Origin: an uncultured Pantoea sp.
GTDB lineage: Bacteria > Pseudomonadota > Gammaproteobacteria > Enterobacterales > Enterobacteriaceae
Reading direction: 5' to 3'
DNA length: 64,000 bases
Assembly: GCA_913775175.1 (NCBI GenBank)
Contig: CAJYKU010000013.1
Span: 1 to 64,000, forward strand
Shown here: positions 10,871-21,379 of the stretch, in pieces
Layout of the letters: each line of letters begins with the position of its first letter
How positions within the stretch are numbered: the stretch's first letter is position 1
Program-made: the position numbers and the translations under genes
The notes under the pieces: model-generated
The model's input: only the letters and a program-made list of their open reading frames with translations
What the model was told of the DNA's origin: nothing
The model's database searches: none

Positions 10871-10914
10871 CCTGCTGCCCTGCTTTCACAGGTAGCAGAG
10901 AATCGTCGGCGCGC

Positions 10915-10944
10915 TTTATACCATAATGCGCAGGAATACGCCAA
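10915..10944 (-). promoter_or_regulatory. Probable rpsB promoter with GC-rich discriminator
   Basis: On the minus strand TTGGCG and TATAAA are spaced by 18 bp, followed at once by GCGCGCC. A GC-rich discriminator is the mark of promoters repressed by ppGpp and DksA, fitting a ribosomal protein operon. It lies about 170 bp upstream of the rpsB ATG, giving the long leader described above. Confidence 0.55.
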
Positions 10945-11061
10945 CAGTTGTTAGCACACAACCTGGACGTTAATACCCATTTGGCAGCCCATTTGCTGCC
11001 TGCTAACATGACTGCCACAGAACTCATTATTGTCGAAAATTTCGACGATTGCGGAAAATTT

Positions 11062-11853
11062 ATGGCTATCTCAATTAAAACTGCTGAAGAAATTGAAAAA
11101 ATGCGCGTGGCTGGCCGCCTCGCTGCTGAAGTGCTGGAGATGATTGCTCCGCACGTTGTGCCGGGTGTGACAACAGGTGAACTCGATCGCCTTTGTCATG
11201 AGCATATTACTCAGAAGCAGCAGGCAGTTTCTGCCTGCCTCGGCTACCACGGCTTCCCGAAGTCGGTCTGTATCTCGGTCAACGAGGTGGTATGCCACGG
11301 TATACCCAGTGACGATCGTGTGCTGAAGGATGGTGATATCGTTAACGTAGACGTAACGGTCATTAAGGATGAGTACCACGGCGATACCTCAAAGATGTTT
11401 ATCGTCGGTAAACCCACTATTCAGGGCGAACGCCTGTGCCGTGTCACTCAGGAGAGTCTCTATATTGCGCTGCGTCTGGTGAAGCCAGGCATTCGCCTGC
11501 GTGAACTGGGCCGTGCAATTCAGAAGTATGTGGAAGCGCAGGATTTCTCCGTGGTACGTGAATATTGCGGGCATGGTATTGGTAAAGGCTTTCATGAAGA
11601 GCCGCAGGTGCTGCATTACGATGCCGATGATAGCGGCGTGACACTGCAGGCTGGCATGACGTTTACCGTGGAGCCTATGGTGAATGCTGGCGACTACCGC
11701 ATCCGCACCATGAAAGATGGCTGGACGGTAAAAACCAAAGATCGCAGCTTGTCCGCGCAGTATGAGCATACTATTGTGGTGACAGAAAACGGCTGTGAGA
11801 TTCTGACGCTGCGTGAGGATGACACCATTCCGGCAGTGCTGGAAAACGCATAA
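11062..11853 (+). CDS. map: Methionine aminopeptidase, type I (263 aa)
   Basis: MetAP removes the initiator methionine from nascent proteins. The frame is open upstream to 10948, but MAISIKTAEEIEKMRVAGRL at 11062 is the known N-terminus and gives 263 aa. All five metal ligands fall at the E. coli positions: Asp97, Asp108, His171, Glu204 and Glu235. His79 in VVCHGIP is the catalytic histidine. It is divergent from rpsB and followed by a strong terminator, then glnD. Confidence 0.97.
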   Translation: MAISIKTAEEIEKMRVAGRLAAEVLEMIAPHVVPGVTTGELDRLCHEHITQKQQAVSACLGYHGFPKSVCISVNEVVCHGIPSDDRVLKDGDIVNVDVTVIKDEYHGDTSKMFIVGKPTIQGERLCRVTQESLYIALRLVKPGIRLRELGRAIQKYVEAQDFSVVREYCGHGIGKGFHEEPQVLHYDADDSGVTLQAGMTFTVEPMVNAGDYRIRTMKDGWTVKTKDRSLSAQYEHTIVVTENGCEILTLREDDTIPAVLENA

Positions 11854-11874
11854 TCATCTCTCTGCTACTCCCTG

Positions 11875-11897
11875 AGCCGGCTTGATGCCGGCTTTTT
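11875..11897 (+). terminator. Terminator after map
   Basis: AGCCGGC and GCCGGCT flank a 5-nt loop and run into five T. It lies 21 bp beyond the map stop, just before the glnD ribosome site, so glnD depends on readthrough or a nearby promoter. Confidence 0.8.
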
Positions 11898-11918
11898 AAT
11901 GTGCGAAGAGGCAAGTTG

Positions 11919-14576
11919 ATGAGTGGTCACGTCACCGAAGCTGTACATAAAATTTTAACTGATTCGCCAGCCAGCTGGCCTGACGACATGCTGACGCGTG
12001 AACAGCTTAAACCCGCTCTTGAGCAGTTTCAGCAGAGTCTGGGCATCGCTTTTGATGCCGGAACGGATGTGGAGTCGCTGATTGATGCCCGCACGCTGTT
12101 TATCGATCGCCTGCTGCGTCGACTCTGGCGCTTCTTCGGTTTTGACACGCTAACTGATATCGCGCTGGTTGCGGTAGGTGGCTATGGCCGTGGCGAGCTG
12201 CATCCGCTGTCTGATATCGATATTCTGATCCTCAGCCGTCAGCCGCTGGATGAGCAGGCGGCGCAGCAAACCTCCAGTCTTATTACTCTGATGTGGGATC
12301 TGCGGCTGGAGGTCGGACACAGCGTGCGTACGCTGGAGGAGTGCCTGCTGGAGGGGCTCTCCGACTTAACCGTTGCGACAAATCTGATTGAGTCGCGCAT
12401 GCTGACCGGGGACGTTGCGCTGTTTCTGACGCTACAGAAAAACATCTTTAGCGAAGGTTTCTGGCCCTCCTCAACCTTCTTTGCCGCCAAAATTGAGGAG
12501 CAGCAGGAGCGCCATCAGCGCTATCACGGCACCAGCTATAACCTCGAGCCTGATATTAAAAGCAGCCCCGGCGGGCTGCGCGATATCCATACGCTGCAGT
12601 GGGTGGCCCGACGTCACTTTGGCGCAACCACTATGGATGAGATGATGAGCTTTGGCTTTCTGACCGAGGCTGAGCGCAATGAAATAGACGAGTGCCAGCA
12701 GTTTCTCTGGCGTATCCGTTTTGCGCTGCATCTTACGCTACCGCGCTATGATAATCGTCTGCTGTTTGATCGTCAGCTAACCGTTGCTCATCGTCTTAGC
12801 TACTCAGGCGAAGGCAACGAGCCGGTTGAACGTATGATGAAAGATTTCTATCGCGTGACGCGGCGTATCGGCGAGCTGAATCAGATGCTGCTGCAGCTGT
12901 TCGATGAGGCGATCCTGGCGCTACCCGCCACAGAAAAGCCGCGGGCGCTGGATGACGATTTTCAGCTGCGTGGCGATCTGATTGATCTGCGCGACCCTGA
13001 ACTCTTTCAGCGTGAGCCGCAGGCGATACTGCGCATGTTTTATGTCATGGTACGTAACGCATCCATCACCGGTATCTACTCCACCACGCTACGCCAGCTG
13101 CGTCATGCGCGTCGCCACCTGAAACAGCCACTCTGTCAGATAGCAGAAGCACGGCAGACCTTTATGGCCATTCTGCGTCATCCCGGTGCAGTTAAACGCG
13201 CCCTGCTGCCAATGCATCGCTACAGCGTGCTTTCTGCATACACACCGCTCTGGGGTAACGTAGTCGGTCAGATGCAGTTTGATCTGTTTCACGCTTACAC
13301 CGTCGATGAACACACCATTCGGGTATTGCAGAAGCTGGAGAGTTTTGCGGATGAAACCACGCGGCCTAAACATCCGCTATGTGTTGAGCTCTGGCCACGA
13401 TTGCCACAGCCTGAACTGCTGCTGATGGCAGCACTGCTGCACGATATCGCTAAAGGCCGTAACGGTGACCACTCCATTCTCGGTGCCCAGGATGCAGTGG
13501 AGTTTGCTGAGCTGCACAAACTTAACTCGCGGGAGACTCAGCTGGTCTCCTGGCTGGTTCGTCACCACTTACTGATGTCGGTCACTGCCCAGCGTCGTGA
13601 TATCCAGGATCCTACGGTTATTCAGCAATTTGCCGAAGTGATGCAGAATGAGAATCGCCTGCGTTACCTGGCCTGTCTTACCGTCTCCGATATCTGTGCC
13701 ACTAACGAGAGTCTGTGGAACAGCTGGAAGCAGAGCCTGCTACGCGAGCTCTTTTTTGCCACCGAAAAACAGCTGCGCCGTGGCATGGAGAATAGTCCGG
13801 ATCTGCGCGAGCGTGTACGTCACCATCGCTTGCAGGCGCTGGCGCTGTTGCGCATGGAAAATCTTAATGAGGAGCGTCTGCACCATATCTGGAGCCGTTG
13901 CCGCGCCGACTACTTTCTGCGGCATACGCCAAATCAGCTGGCGTGGCACGCGCGTCATCTGATTGAGCACGATCTGAGCCAGCCGCTGGTGCTGGTCAGC
14001 CCGCAGGCTACGCGTGGCGGTACGGAAATTTTTATCTGGAGCCCCGACCGCCCCTATCTGTTTGCGGCCGTTGCTGGCGAACTCGATCGCCGTAATCTGA
14101 GTGTCCATGATGCGCAGATTTTTACCAGCCGCGACGGAATGGCGATGGATACCTTTATTGTGCTGGAGCCGGATGGCAGCCCGCTCTCGCCCGATCGTCA
14201 TCCGGTCATTATTCAGGCGCTGCAACAGGCCATTACACAGCAGGAGTGGGTGCCGCCGCGCACCCGCCGTCAGTCAGCGCGCCTGAAACATTTCAGCGTT
14301 GATACCGAAGTGAAGTTCCTGCCGACCCATACCGATCGGCGCAGCTACCTGGAACTGATAGCGCTGGATCAGCCCGGCCTGCTGGCGCGCGTGGGTGAAG
14401 TCTTTGCCGATCTCGGCGTATCGCTACATGGCGCACGTATTAGCACCATTGGCGAGCGGGTAGAGGATCTGTTTATTCTGGCAAACAGCGAACGACGCGC
14501 ACTTGATACTGAAATGCGGGCTGTGTTGCAACAACGGTTGACAGAGGCCCTTGATCCAAACGATAAAGTGTCCTGA
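11919..14576 (+). CDS. glnD: PII uridylyltransferase / uridylyl-removing enzyme GlnD (885 aa)
   Basis: GlnD senses glutamine and adds or removes UMP on PII proteins (GlnB, GlnK), controlling glutamine synthetase and the Ntr response. Domains in order are a nucleotidyltransferase ([17 protein letters not shown], with Asp99 and Asp101), an HD phosphohydrolase ([14 protein letters not shown] near 507) and two C-terminal ACT domains, the second with [15 protein letters not shown]. An in-frame GTG lies six codons upstream, but the ATG at 11919 has AGAGG at proper distance and gives a length close to the 890-aa E. coli protein. The N-terminal 60 residues diverge most. It sits between map and dapD as in E. 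coli. Confidence 0.96.
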   Translation: MSGHVTEAVHKILTDSPASWPDDMLTREQLKPALEQFQQSLGIAFDAGTDVESLIDARTLFIDRLLRRLWRFFGFDTLTDIALVAVGGYGRGELHPLSDIDILILSRQPLDEQAAQQTSSLITLMWDLRLEVGHSVRTLEECLLEGLSDLTVATNLIESRMLTGDVALFLTLQKNIFSEGFWPSSTFFAAKIEEQQERHQRYHGTSYNLEPDIKSSPGGLRDIHTLQWVARRHFGATTMDEMMSFGFLTEAERNEIDECQQFLWRIRFALHLTLPRYDNRLLFDRQLTVAHRLSYSGEGNEPVERMMKDFYRVTRRIGELNQMLLQLFDEAILALPATEKPRALDDDFQLRGDLIDLRDPELFQREPQAILRMFYVMVRNASITGIYSTTLRQLRHARRHLKQPLCQIAEARQTFMAILRHPGAVKRALLPMHRYSVLSAYTPLWGNVVGQMQFDLFHAYTVDEHTIRVLQKLESFADETTRPKHPLCVELWPRLPQPELLLMAALLHDIAKGRNGDHSILGAQDAVEFAELHKLNSRETQLVSWLVRHHLLMSVTAQRRDIQDPTVIQQFAEVMQNENRLRYLACLTVSDICATNESLWNSWKQSLLRELFFATEKQLRRGMENSPDLRERVRHHRLQALALLRMENLNEERLHHIWSRCRADYFLRHTPNQLAWHARHLIEHDLSQPLVLVSPQATRGGTEIFIWSPDRPYLFAAVAGELDRRNLSVHDAQIFTSRDGMAMDTFIVLEPDGSPLSPDRHPVIIQALQQAITQQEWVPPRTRRQSARLKHFSVDTEVKFLPTHTDRRSYLELIALDQPGLLARVGEVFADLGVSLHGARISTIGERVEDLFILANSERRALDTEMRAVLQQRLTEALDPNDKVS

Positions 14577-14603
14577 ATCACACTGGACAACTTTTATGAA
14601 TCC

Positions 14604-14623
14604 TGTCCGGCCACGGCCGGACA
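14604..14623. repeat. Perfect palindromic hairpin between glnD and dapD
   Basis: TGTCCGGCC and GGCCGGACA are separated by two bases. No T run follows, so it is not a classic terminator. It lies 27 bp before the dapD start and could affect ribosome access or mRNA stability. Confidence 0.55.
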
Positions 14624-14650
14624 TCCGTATGACCGAATCAGGAAATAGCT

Positions 14651-15475
14651 ATGCAACAGTTACAGAGCGTTATTGAATCCGCCTTTGAGCGTCGTGCTGA
14701 CATCACCCCTGCCAGCGTTGACAGCGTTACCCGCGATGCCATCAATCAGGTTATTGATATGCTGGACAGTGGCGAACTGCGCGTCTCAGAAAAGATTGAC
14801 GGCGAATGGGTAACGCATCAGTGGCTGAAAAAAGCGGTGCTGCTATCGTTCCGCATCAACGACAATCAGGTCATGGAGGGTGCTGAAACCCGTTTCTATG
14901 ACAAAGTGCCAATGAAGTTTGCGGGCTGGGATGAAGCACGCTTCAAAGCTGCCGGCTTCCGCGTGGTGCCACCAGCAGCAGTACGCCAGGGTGCCTATAT
15001 CGCACGTAATACCGTGCTGATGCCCTCTTATGTCAATATCGGCGCCTATGTTGATGAAGGAACCATGGTTGATACCTGGGCCACCGTGGGTTCCTGCGCG
15101 CAGATTGGTAAAAATGTTCATCTCTCTGGCGGTGTAGGCATCGGTGGTGTACTGGAGCCGCTGCAGGCTAACCCAACCATTATCGAAGATAACTGCTTTA
15201 TCGGCGCGCGCTCTGAAATTGTGGAAGGCGTGATCGTTGAGGAAGGTTCAGTGATCTCAATGGGCGTCTATATTGGTCAGAGCACTAAAATTTACGACCG
15301 CGAAACCGGCGAAATCCATTACGGCCGCGTACCCGCTGGTTCTGTTGTGGTCTCCGGCAACCTGCCATCAAAAGATGGCAGCTACAGCCTCTACTGCGCC
15401 GTTATCGTGAAAAAAGTGGATGCCAAAACGTTGGGCAAAACCGGTATCAATGAGCTGCTGCGCACCATCGACTAA
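14651..15475 (+). CDS. dapD: Tetrahydrodipicolinate N-succinyltransferase DapD (274 aa)
   Basis: DapD transfers succinyl from succinyl-CoA to tetrahydrodipicolinate in the lysine and meso-diaminopimelate pathway, which also feeds peptidoglycan. An alpha-helical N-terminal region (about 1-100) is followed by a left-handed beta-helix with hexapeptide repeats ([20 protein letters not shown], then [12 protein letters not shown] and [19 protein letters not shown]). Length is the usual 274 aa. It follows glnD after 74 bp and ends at a strong terminator, so it is probably a single-gene unit. Confidence 0.97.
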   Translation: MQQLQSVIESAFERRADITPASVDSVTRDAINQVIDMLDSGELRVSEKIDGEWVTHQWLKKAVLLSFRINDNQVMEGAETRFYDKVPMKFAGWDEARFKAAGFRVVPPAAVRQGAYIARNTVLMPSYVNIGAYVDEGTMVDTWATVGSCAQIGKNVHLSGGVGIGGVLEPLQANPTIIEDNCFIGARSEIVEGVIVEEGSVISMGVYIGQSTKIYDRETGEIHYGRVPAGSVVVSGNLPSKDGSYSLYCAVIVKKVDAKTLGKTGINELLRTID

Positions 15476-15499
15476 TCTGGTTTAGCATGTAACACGCTG

Positions 15500-15533
15500 A
15501 TGACGGCACTGGCAACGGTGCCGTCATTTTTTC
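15500..15533 (+). terminator. Terminator after dapD
   Basis: ATGACGGCAC and GTGCCGTCAT form a 10-bp stem around an 8-nt loop, followed by six T. It begins 24 bp after the dapD stop. Confidence 0.92.
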
Positions 15534-15768
15534 TTTACACCTCGCGACCAATAACCTGTTTCGCGCTACGAATTAACTCGTGCGTTTATTTTTCAAACAG
15601 TTCATAATCCGCGCCAGTTATCTCCGGACGCGCACTGTCTATTCCGGCTTTTAGGTCTAAAGTTGTTAATGTATGCCGTAAGCGTTCTGGTTGCTGCCCT
15701 GCTGGCACTGCCTGAATGTTGATGACACTTCTGCGCGCTCATTCACTTTCAGAGAGAATATAAACGCC

Positions 15769-16161
15769 ATGTATGACAACCTGAAAAGCTTAGGTATCAG
15801 CAATCCTGAAGAGATCGATCGTTACAGTCTGCGTCAGGAAGCTAACAACGACATCCTGAAGATCTATTTCCGCAAAGATAAAGGTGAGTTTTTTGCGAAA
15901 AGCGTGAAGTTTAAATATCCGCGTCAGCGTAAAACCGTGGTTGCCGATCATAGCGGCCAGGGGTTTCGCGAAATTCAGGAGATCAGCCCTAATCTGCGCT
16001 ATGTTATCGACGAGCTGGATCAAATCTGCCAGCGCGATCGCGCGGAAGTCGATCTGAAACGTAAAATCCTTGACGATCTGCGTCATCTGGAAAATGTGGT
16101 CTCAAACAAAATTGCTGAGATCGAAGCCGATCTCGATCAGCTGACCCGCAACGGCCGCTAA
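15769..16161 (+). CDS. yaeH: YaeH, DUF3461 family protein (130 aa)
   Basis: This conserved small cytosolic protein of the DUF3461 family has no established function. The sequence [20 protein letters not shown] and the stretch [20 protein letters not shown] are almost identical to E. coli YaeH. The C-terminal half (about 75-125) is a charged, probably coiled-coil helix. The frame is open upstream to 15691, but the ATG at 15769 begins the conserved part and follows AGAGAG. In E. coli yaeI lies between yaeH and dapD; here the 235 bp between the dapD terminator and yaeH hold no gene that I can see. Confidence 0.93.
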   Translation: MYDNLKSLGISNPEEIDRYSLRQEANNDILKIYFRKDKGEFFAKSVKFKYPRQRKTVVADHSGQGFREIQEISPNLRYVIDELDQICQRDRAEVDLKRKILDDLRHLENVVSNKIAEIEADLDQLTRNGR

Positions 16162-16179
16162 TCGATCCAGACCGCATTC

Positions 16180-16204
16180 AGGCCAGCCAGTGCTGGCCTT
16201 TTTT
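16180..16204 (+). terminator. Terminator after yaeH
   Basis: AGGCCAGC and GCTGGCCT surround CAGT and run into five T. The T run overlaps the stop codon of the convergent cdaR gene. Confidence 0.88.
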
Positions 16205-17360
16205 ACGTCTGCTCATCCAGCTGCAGCGCCACGTAGAGCAGCAGCCGATCGTCAAAGTTGCTGAGATTAAGTCCGGTGAGTTCAGAAACCCGATTCAGAC
16301 GATACTCCAGCGTATTGCGATGGATAAACAGCGCGCGCGCCGTGGCGCCGGGCTGAACATTATGGCTGAACCAGGCAACCAGGGTACGTCGCAGCAGACC
16401 ATTACTATCGATGCTTTTCAGTCGGGCGAGCGGACGCGACAGTTCACTGGCCTGCCAGCCTCCACGCAGGCTATCAAGCAGCACTGGCAACATCAGATCC
16501 TGATAAAAAAAGCAGCGCTGCTCCGGCATCCGCTGTTTGCCGACGATCATCGTAGTGCGCGCAGTGCGATAGGAACGCGCAATGCTGCCCGATCCGGTAA
16601 AAAAGTTGCCCAGCGCAATGCGCATTCGCACCTGACCACTCTGTTTCATACGTTGCAGCAGCTGATCAACCCGGCGACGGTGATCATCCTGATCGTAACG
16701 TCCATGCGCATTCAGCGCCGGCTTCAGCACCACCATCTCAGTGAGTGACACAATCGCAATCAGATTATCGCGATCGGGCGTGGTAAGCAGCGTCTGCAAC
16801 TGCTGCAGCTCTGCCATCGCACTATCAACGCCCAGCTGCCCGCTATCGACCTCCACCACCGCGACCACACGCGGCTGGTTGAGATCAATACCCAGCCGCT
16901 GTGCCCACTCGTTCAGTGCCGGAGAGAGCGTATCGCTGCGGATCAGATTCAGCACCAGCTCCTCACGCAGGCGACTATCCTGCGCCAGCAGGTGCAGCAG
17001 CCGCGCCTGTTCCAGCATCATCTCGGCTGTCATACAAACCAGCTCACCATAGTGGCGCAGCGCGGCTGGCTCTCCGGTCAGCCCAATCACGCCGACAATC
17101 GCACCCTCAATATGCAGCGGCAGGTTAATACCCGGTCGTACACCATGCAGATGCTTTGCGACTGCGGCATCGATATCCACTACCCTGCCCTGCGACAACA
17201 CCAGCAGAGCGCCCTCATGCAGTTCACCAATCCGCTCGCGATCGCCACTGCCAATAATGCGCCCGCGGGCATCCATTACATTGACATTGCTATCGATGAT
17301 TTTCATCGTGCGGGCAACAATATCCTGCGCCAGGCGCGCATCAAGATGACAGGTGGCCAT
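16203..17360 (-). CDS. cdaR: CdaR, carbohydrate diacid regulator (385 aa)
   Basis: CdaR (SdaR) activates genes for uptake and breakdown of glucarate, galactarate and glycerate in E. coli. The N-terminal sugar-diacid-recognition domain covers about 1-135 (IIDSNVNVMDARGRIIGSGD). A degenerate GGDEF-like middle region and a PucR-type C-terminal helix-turn-helix (about 325-380, RALFIHRNTLEYRLNRVSEL) follow. Length equals E. coli. It is convergent with yaeH and downstream of degP across a terminator. None of its usual target genes lie in this window. Confidence 0.96.
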   Translation of the reverse strand: MATCHLDARLAQDIVARTMKIIDSNVNVMDARGRIIGSGDRERIGELHEGALLVLSQGRVVDIDAAVAKHLHGVRPGINLPLHIEGAIVGVIGLTGEPAALRHYGELVCMTAEMMLEQARLLHLLAQDSRLREELVLNLIRSDTLSPALNEWAQRLGIDLNQPRVVAVVEVDSGQLGVDSAMAELQQLQTLLTTPDRDNLIAIVSLTEMVVLKPALNAHGRYDQDDHRRRVDQLLQRMKQSGQVRMRIALGNFFTGSGSIARSYRTARTTMIVGKQRMPEQRCFFYQDLMLPVLLDSLRGGWQASELSRPLARLKSIDSNGLLRRTLVAWFSHNVQPGATARALFIHRNTLEYRLNRVSELTGLNLSNFDDRLLLYVALQLDEQT

Positions 17361-17476
17361 CAGTCACTCCCATGTCAGGGGCAAACTGTCAGAATACGCA
17401 TACTGTCTGCTGCTGGCATTGTGCAATTGCCTATAGCGCAGCAGAGATTACCTGAAATGTTAACAGGCGCACAAAA

Positions 17477-17501
17477 GAAAAAGGCGAGCCGCGGCTCGCC
17501 C
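17477..17501 (-). terminator. Terminator after degP
   Basis: On the minus strand GGCGAGC and GCTCGCC flank CGCG and run into TTTTTC. It begins 20 bp beyond the degP stop. Confidence 0.9.
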
Positions 17502-17521
17502 TTCTCAACGGTGATATTGCA

Positions 17522-18955
17522 TCACTGCATCAGCAAATAGAGTGTGTTATCACCACGCAGCACGTTCAGTGCCAGCACCGGTGGTTTGGTGTCGAGAATT
17601 TTGCGCAGCTCACCCAGATTCGCCACTGCCTGCTGGTTAACGCCCAGAATCATATCGCCCTTTTTCAGGCCGATGCGCGCCGCAGCACTGTTTGGTTTGA
17701 CGCTGTCTACACGTACACCTTTACGGCCATTGCTTTCAACGTTGCTGAGATCGGCACCTTCAATGCCATTGTAGATAGTTGCGGATTGCACCTTGTCTTT
17801 AGAGCTCTGCTGCAACTCTACTGTCACACTCACAGGTTTTCCATCGCGCAGCAGTCCCAGCTGCAGTTTGGTGCCCACCGGCAGTGAGCCAACCTCAGCG
17901 CGCAGTGCGGCAAAGCTGCTGAGCGGTTTGCCATTCATCGATACCACTACGTCACCCGCTTTCACGCCAGCCTTAGCCGCCGCAGAGTTTGGTACCACCT
18001 GGCTGACAAACGCACCGCGCTGCGCATCAACTTTCATTGCTTTCGCCAGCTCGGAGTTCAGCTCAGTGCCAAGGATCCCCAGCTCACCGCGTTTTACCTG
18101 GCCAAACTCAACCATCTGCGCGGTCAGGTTTTTCACCATTGAACTTGGAATGGCGAAGCCGATACCGATGTTTCCGCCGTCCGGAGCCAGAATAGCCGTG
18201 TTGATCCCAATCAGTTCGCCGTTAAGGTTTACCAGAGCACCACCTGAGTTCCCGCGGTTAATCGCCGCATCGGTCTGAATAAAGTTTTCATAATTCTCTA
18301 CATTTAACCCGCTGCGACCCAGTGCAGAGACAATGCCGGAAGTCACGGTTTCACCCAGGCCATAAGGGTTACCGATTGCAACGGTATAGTCACCAACCCG
18401 CAGTGAATCAGAGTCAGCGATTTTTATCGCTGTGAGGTTTTTCGCATCCTGCAGCTGAATCAGTGCAATATCAGACTGTGGATCTTTACCAATAATTTTG
18501 GCGTCGTAGTGACGACCATCACTGAGCTGAACCTGAATTTTAGTCGCGTTATCCACCACATGATTGTTGGTGACCACATAGCCTTTCTCAGCGTTGATAA
18601 TTACGCCAGAGCCCAGCGCACGGAACGGCTGTTTTGCTGCATTACCTGGCGCGCCGCCATTCGTGCCCTCCCCCTGGCAGAGCGGCGATCCCTGGAAAGG
18701 CGATCCATCCTGACAGAATGGCGAGTTATCACCAAAGAATTGCTGGAACTGCTGCGGCATACGCGGATTTTTAACCGCTGTACTGCCCTCTACGCTGATG
18801 CTTACCACGGAGGGCATTACTTTTTCCAGCATCGGCGCCAGACTTGGCAATTGCTGGCTGGAGGAAGAGGCTGTCTCAGCGGCAAATAGTGAAACCGGAG
18901 CGAACGCCATGCCAAGACTCAGCGCCAGTGCCAGCGTTAATGTGCTTTTTTTCAT
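17522..18955 (-). CDS. degP: DegP periplasmic serine protease / chaperone (477 aa)
   Basis: DegP (HtrA) degrades or shelters misfolded periplasmic and outer-membrane proteins and assembles into cages on substrate binding. A signal peptide covers about residues 1-25. The catalytic triad is visible at His132 (TNNHVVD), Asp162 (QSDIALIQ) and Ser237 (GNSGGAL). The LA loop retains its cysteine pair (Cys81, Cys93). Two PDZ domains follow, at about 275-375 and 385-475. The 135-bp gap upstream contains TATAAAAT, but I could not assign a sigma-E or CpxR site with confidence. Functionally it links to bamA, skp and rseP in the same window. Confidence 0.97.
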   Translation of the reverse strand: MKKSTLTLALALSLGMAFAPVSLFAAETASSSSQQLPSLAPMLEKVMPSVVSISVEGSTAVKNPRMPQQFQQFFGDNSPFCQDGSPFQGSPLCQGEGTNGGAPGNAAKQPFRALGSGVIINAEKGYVVTNNHVVDNATKIQVQLSDGRHYDAKIIGKDPQSDIALIQLQDAKNLTAIKIADSDSLRVGDYTVAIGNPYGLGETVTSGIVSALGRSGLNVENYENFIQTDAAINRGNSGGALVNLNGELIGINTAILAPDGGNIGIGFAIPSSMVKNLTAQMVEFGQVKRGELGILGTELNSELAKAMKVDAQRGAFVSQVVPNSAAAKAGVKAGDVVVSMNGKPLSSFAALRAEVGSLPVGTKLQLGLLRDGKPVSVTVELQQSSKDKVQSATIYNGIEGADLSNVESNGRKGVRVDSVKPNSAAARIGLKKGDMILGVNQQAVANLGELRKILDTKPPVLALNVLRGDNTLYLLMQ

Positions 18956-19090
18956 TTGTTTTATCTCTCTGAAGGTTGCAGCCTGACCATTGCTGTGGTC
19001 ACAAGAACGGAGCTAAATTTTATACGCAAAAAACTTCATAAAGTTTTGATTAAAAGTAAATCTTTGTTCTGCGTCTTTACAAAACTTCGC

Positions 19091-20584
19091 CTATTCCACC
19101 GCCATCATGCGCCGGTATTCATCCCATGCATAATTATCGGTCATACCGCTAATATAATCCTGAATCAACCGGCAACGATAATAACGCTCCCAGAGTAAGC
19201 GCTGATATTTATGCTCAACAATTCGCGCACGCATCTGCTGCTGATACGCTTTGCGATGTTTACCAGAAAGTTTGTGGAACAGACGTGTCTCAATCGGATG
19301 TCCCGCCAGATAATCGTCATTCATTAACGTGGTAAATTGCTCATAGCTAAGCTGCATCAGTGACTGATATATTTCCAGCAAACCTTTAATCACCCGATAG
19401 CCCTGTAATTCCAGCTGCTCAACCTCAGGATGATTAAATACCCGCTGCCGCGCCACCATTTTAAAGAGCTTTAATAACTGTGCCTCATCATCATCGCCCT
19501 CCAGCAGCGCATGATTGAAGTTGCCGGTAAAAATCGCCGGCAGATTATCGACAAAGCGCCGTACCGCATGGCTTACCAGCAGGTTTTGCACATTCACGCG
19601 CAGCGACATAAAAAACTGGTCACTGATACTGCGCCGTTTTTTCTGATTCGCCTCTTTCCAGGCTTCACCAATAGTGCGGCTGAAAATATCGCCCGGCGTG
19701 ACCTCACCCCACGCCTTTAATAACGCGTGATAGAGCGTTTCCACCGTAAAGATTGCTTTCTCAACTGCATCATCTAAATCAGCAATACAATAGGAGATAT
19801 CATCCGCAGCCTCCATTATCCAGGTCAGTGGATAACGGTGATGCTCTGCGATATCTGTTGCCGCACGCAGATCGGCCACATATTCCCGTTCCGAAAGATA
19901 GAAGCCAGGCTTTTTCATTAATACGCTAAATTCAGCGGGCTTTTCTCCCTGCCACCACGCGGGCGCAGTATATTTAAGAATACAGGCAACCTGGGCGTAG
20001 CTTAAATTTAACTGCAACAGCGTATGAACTAAACGAATCGCCTGAGCATTGCCTTCAAAATGGCACAGATCCTGACGAATCATTGCATTCAGCTGGCTGA
20101 AATCAGCCTGTTGTCCGGCATCGGCAACGCCGGCGACCAGCGGATCAACCAGCTCGGCTGGCAGGTTTTCATCAAACCAGTCATTAATGGCAGCTTCACC
20201 AAAATGACCAAAGGGTGGATTGCCAACATCATGCAGCAGGCAGGCCATCTCTACCAGTGTCTCCACCGCACCTTCGAAGTTATCCAGCCCATACTGCTCG
20301 AGACCGCCTCCCTGGGTTTTCAGCGTATAGAGGATCTCTTTGGTAATATAGCGTCCGGTCTGCTGCACCTCCAGTGAGTGCGTCAGGCGCGAGCGTACTG
20401 CCGCATTACGCTCCAGCGGAAACACCTGAGTTTTCTGCTGCAGCCGGCGAATGGCGGCAGAATTGATAATGCGCCCGCGATCGCTTTCAAAATGGCGGGT
20501 AATCGCATATTCACCTTCCGGCGCTTTACGGCTGGTATAGGGGCGTGTGAACCCGATCTTCTTCCTGAAATTAATCGCCGTCAT
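19091..20584 (-). CDS. dgt: Deoxyguanosinetriphosphate triphosphohydrolase Dgt (497 aa)
   Basis: Dgt hydrolyses dGTP to deoxyguanosine and triphosphate, helping to set dNTP balance. HD-domain metal ligands are visible: His69 ([10 protein letters not shown]) and His118-Asp119 ([16 protein letters not shown]). [21 protein letters not shown] carries a further conserved Asp. An in-frame ATG lies nine codons upstream, but the ATG at 20584 has AGAGGG at the right distance and gives [10 protein letters not shown], aligned with the E. coli start. It is slightly shorter than E. coli (505 aa), mainly in the segment after residue 135. It is divergent from mtnN and upstream of degP. Confidence 0.95.
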   Translation of the reverse strand: MTAINFRKKIGFTRPYTSRKAPEGEYAITRHFESDRGRIINSAAIRRLQQKTQVFPLERNAAVRSRLTHSLEVQQTGRYITKEILYTLKTQGGGLEQYGLDNFEGAVETLVEMACLLHDVGNPPFGHFGEAAINDWFDENLPAELVDPLVAGVADAGQQADFSQLNAMIRQDLCHFEGNAQAIRLVHTLLQLNLSYAQVACILKYTAPAWWQGEKPAEFSVLMKKPGFYLSEREYVADLRAATDIAEHHRYPLTWIMEAADDISYCIADLDDAVEKAIFTVETLYHALLKAWGEVTPGDIFSRTIGEAWKEANQKKRRSISDQFFMSLRVNVQNLLVSHAVRRFVDNLPAIFTGNFNHALLEGDDDEAQLLKLFKMVARQRVFNHPEVEQLELQGYRVIKGLLEIYQSLMQLSYEQFTTLMNDDYLAGHPIETRLFHKLSGKHRKAYQQQMRARIVEHKYQRLLWERYYRCRLIQDYISGMTDNYAWDEYRRMMAVE

Positions 20585-20680
20585 CGCTGGCCCTCTTTTT
20601 CGTGAATTCATCGCTTTAAAGCCATGATAGACTATGCCTTAGTTTCTATTTATACATCTATAAACACAGCGAGATTCTTC

Positions 20681-21379
20681 ATGAAAGCAGGCATCATTGG
20701 CGCAATGGAGCAGGAAGTTACCCTGCTGCGTGACAAAATTGAAAACCGTCAGACGCTGGCACTGGCCGGATGCGAAATCTATACCGGCACACTGAATGGT
20801 GTTGAGGTTGCTCTGCTGAAATCAGGCATTGGTAAAACGGCTGCCGCGCTCGGCACGACACTGCTGCTGCAGCTCTGCAAACCCGATCTGGTTATCAATA
20901 CCGGATCAGCGGGCGGTCTGGCTCCGGCGCTGCAGGTTGGTGATATTGTGGTATCTGATGAAGTGCGCTATCACGATGCGGATGTTACCGCATTTGGTTA
21001 TGTGCCAGGCCAGATGGCAGGCTGCCCGGAAGCGTTTCGTGCTGACAGCAAACTGGTTACAGCAGCGGAAGAGACTATCCGCGCGCTGCAGCTGAACGCC
21101 GTGCAGGGTCTGGTGGTAAGTGGTGATGCGTTTATTAATGGCGCAGAGCCATTAGCACGCATTCGTTCAGCCTTCCCGCAGGCGATTGCTGTTGAGATGG
21201 AAGCCACTGCCATCGGGCATGTCTGCCATCAGTTTAATGTGCCGTTTGTCGTCGTGCGCGCCATTTCTGATGTAGCCGACAAAGCGTCACACCTGAGCTT
21301 TGATGAGTTTCTTAGCGTCGCGGCTAAGCAATCCTCGCTGATGGTGGAGAACCTGCTGACACGGCTGGCGCATGGCTAA
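20681..21379 (+). CDS. mtnN: 5'-methylthioadenosine/S-adenosylhomocysteine nucleosidase (232 aa)
   Basis: MtnN (Pfs) cleaves methylthioadenosine, S-adenosylhomocysteine and 5'-deoxyadenosine, relieving product inhibition of SAM-dependent enzymes and giving the precursor of AI-2. Glu12 (MEQEVTLL), the [11 protein letters not shown] block with the ribose-binding glutamate, and the SDVAD aspartate are all present. The frame is open upstream to 20624, but the ATG at 20681 gives the known 232-aa protein. It overlaps btuF by 8 bp, so the two are co-transcribed, as in E. coli. Since speDE is absent from its usual slot, methylthioadenosine supply here may be lower than in E. coli; that is inference. 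Confidence 0.97.
   Translation: MKAGIIGAMEQEVTLLRDKIENRQTLALAGCEIYTGTLNGVEVALLKSGIGKTAAALGTTLLLQLCKPDLVINTGSAGGLAPALQVGDIVVSDEVRYHDADVTAFGYVPGQMAGCPEAFRADSKLVTAAEETIRALQLNAVQGLVVSGDAFINGAEPLARIRSAFPQAIAVEMEATAIGHVCHQFNVPFVVVRAISDVADKASHLSFDEFLSVAAKQSSLMVENLLTRLAHG

Noticed and set aside
18956..19090. Sigma-E or CpxR promoter for degP
   Set aside because: Expected from E. coli, but I could not find a convincing GGAACTT-N16-TCTGA or GTAAA-N5-GTAAA pattern in the gap.
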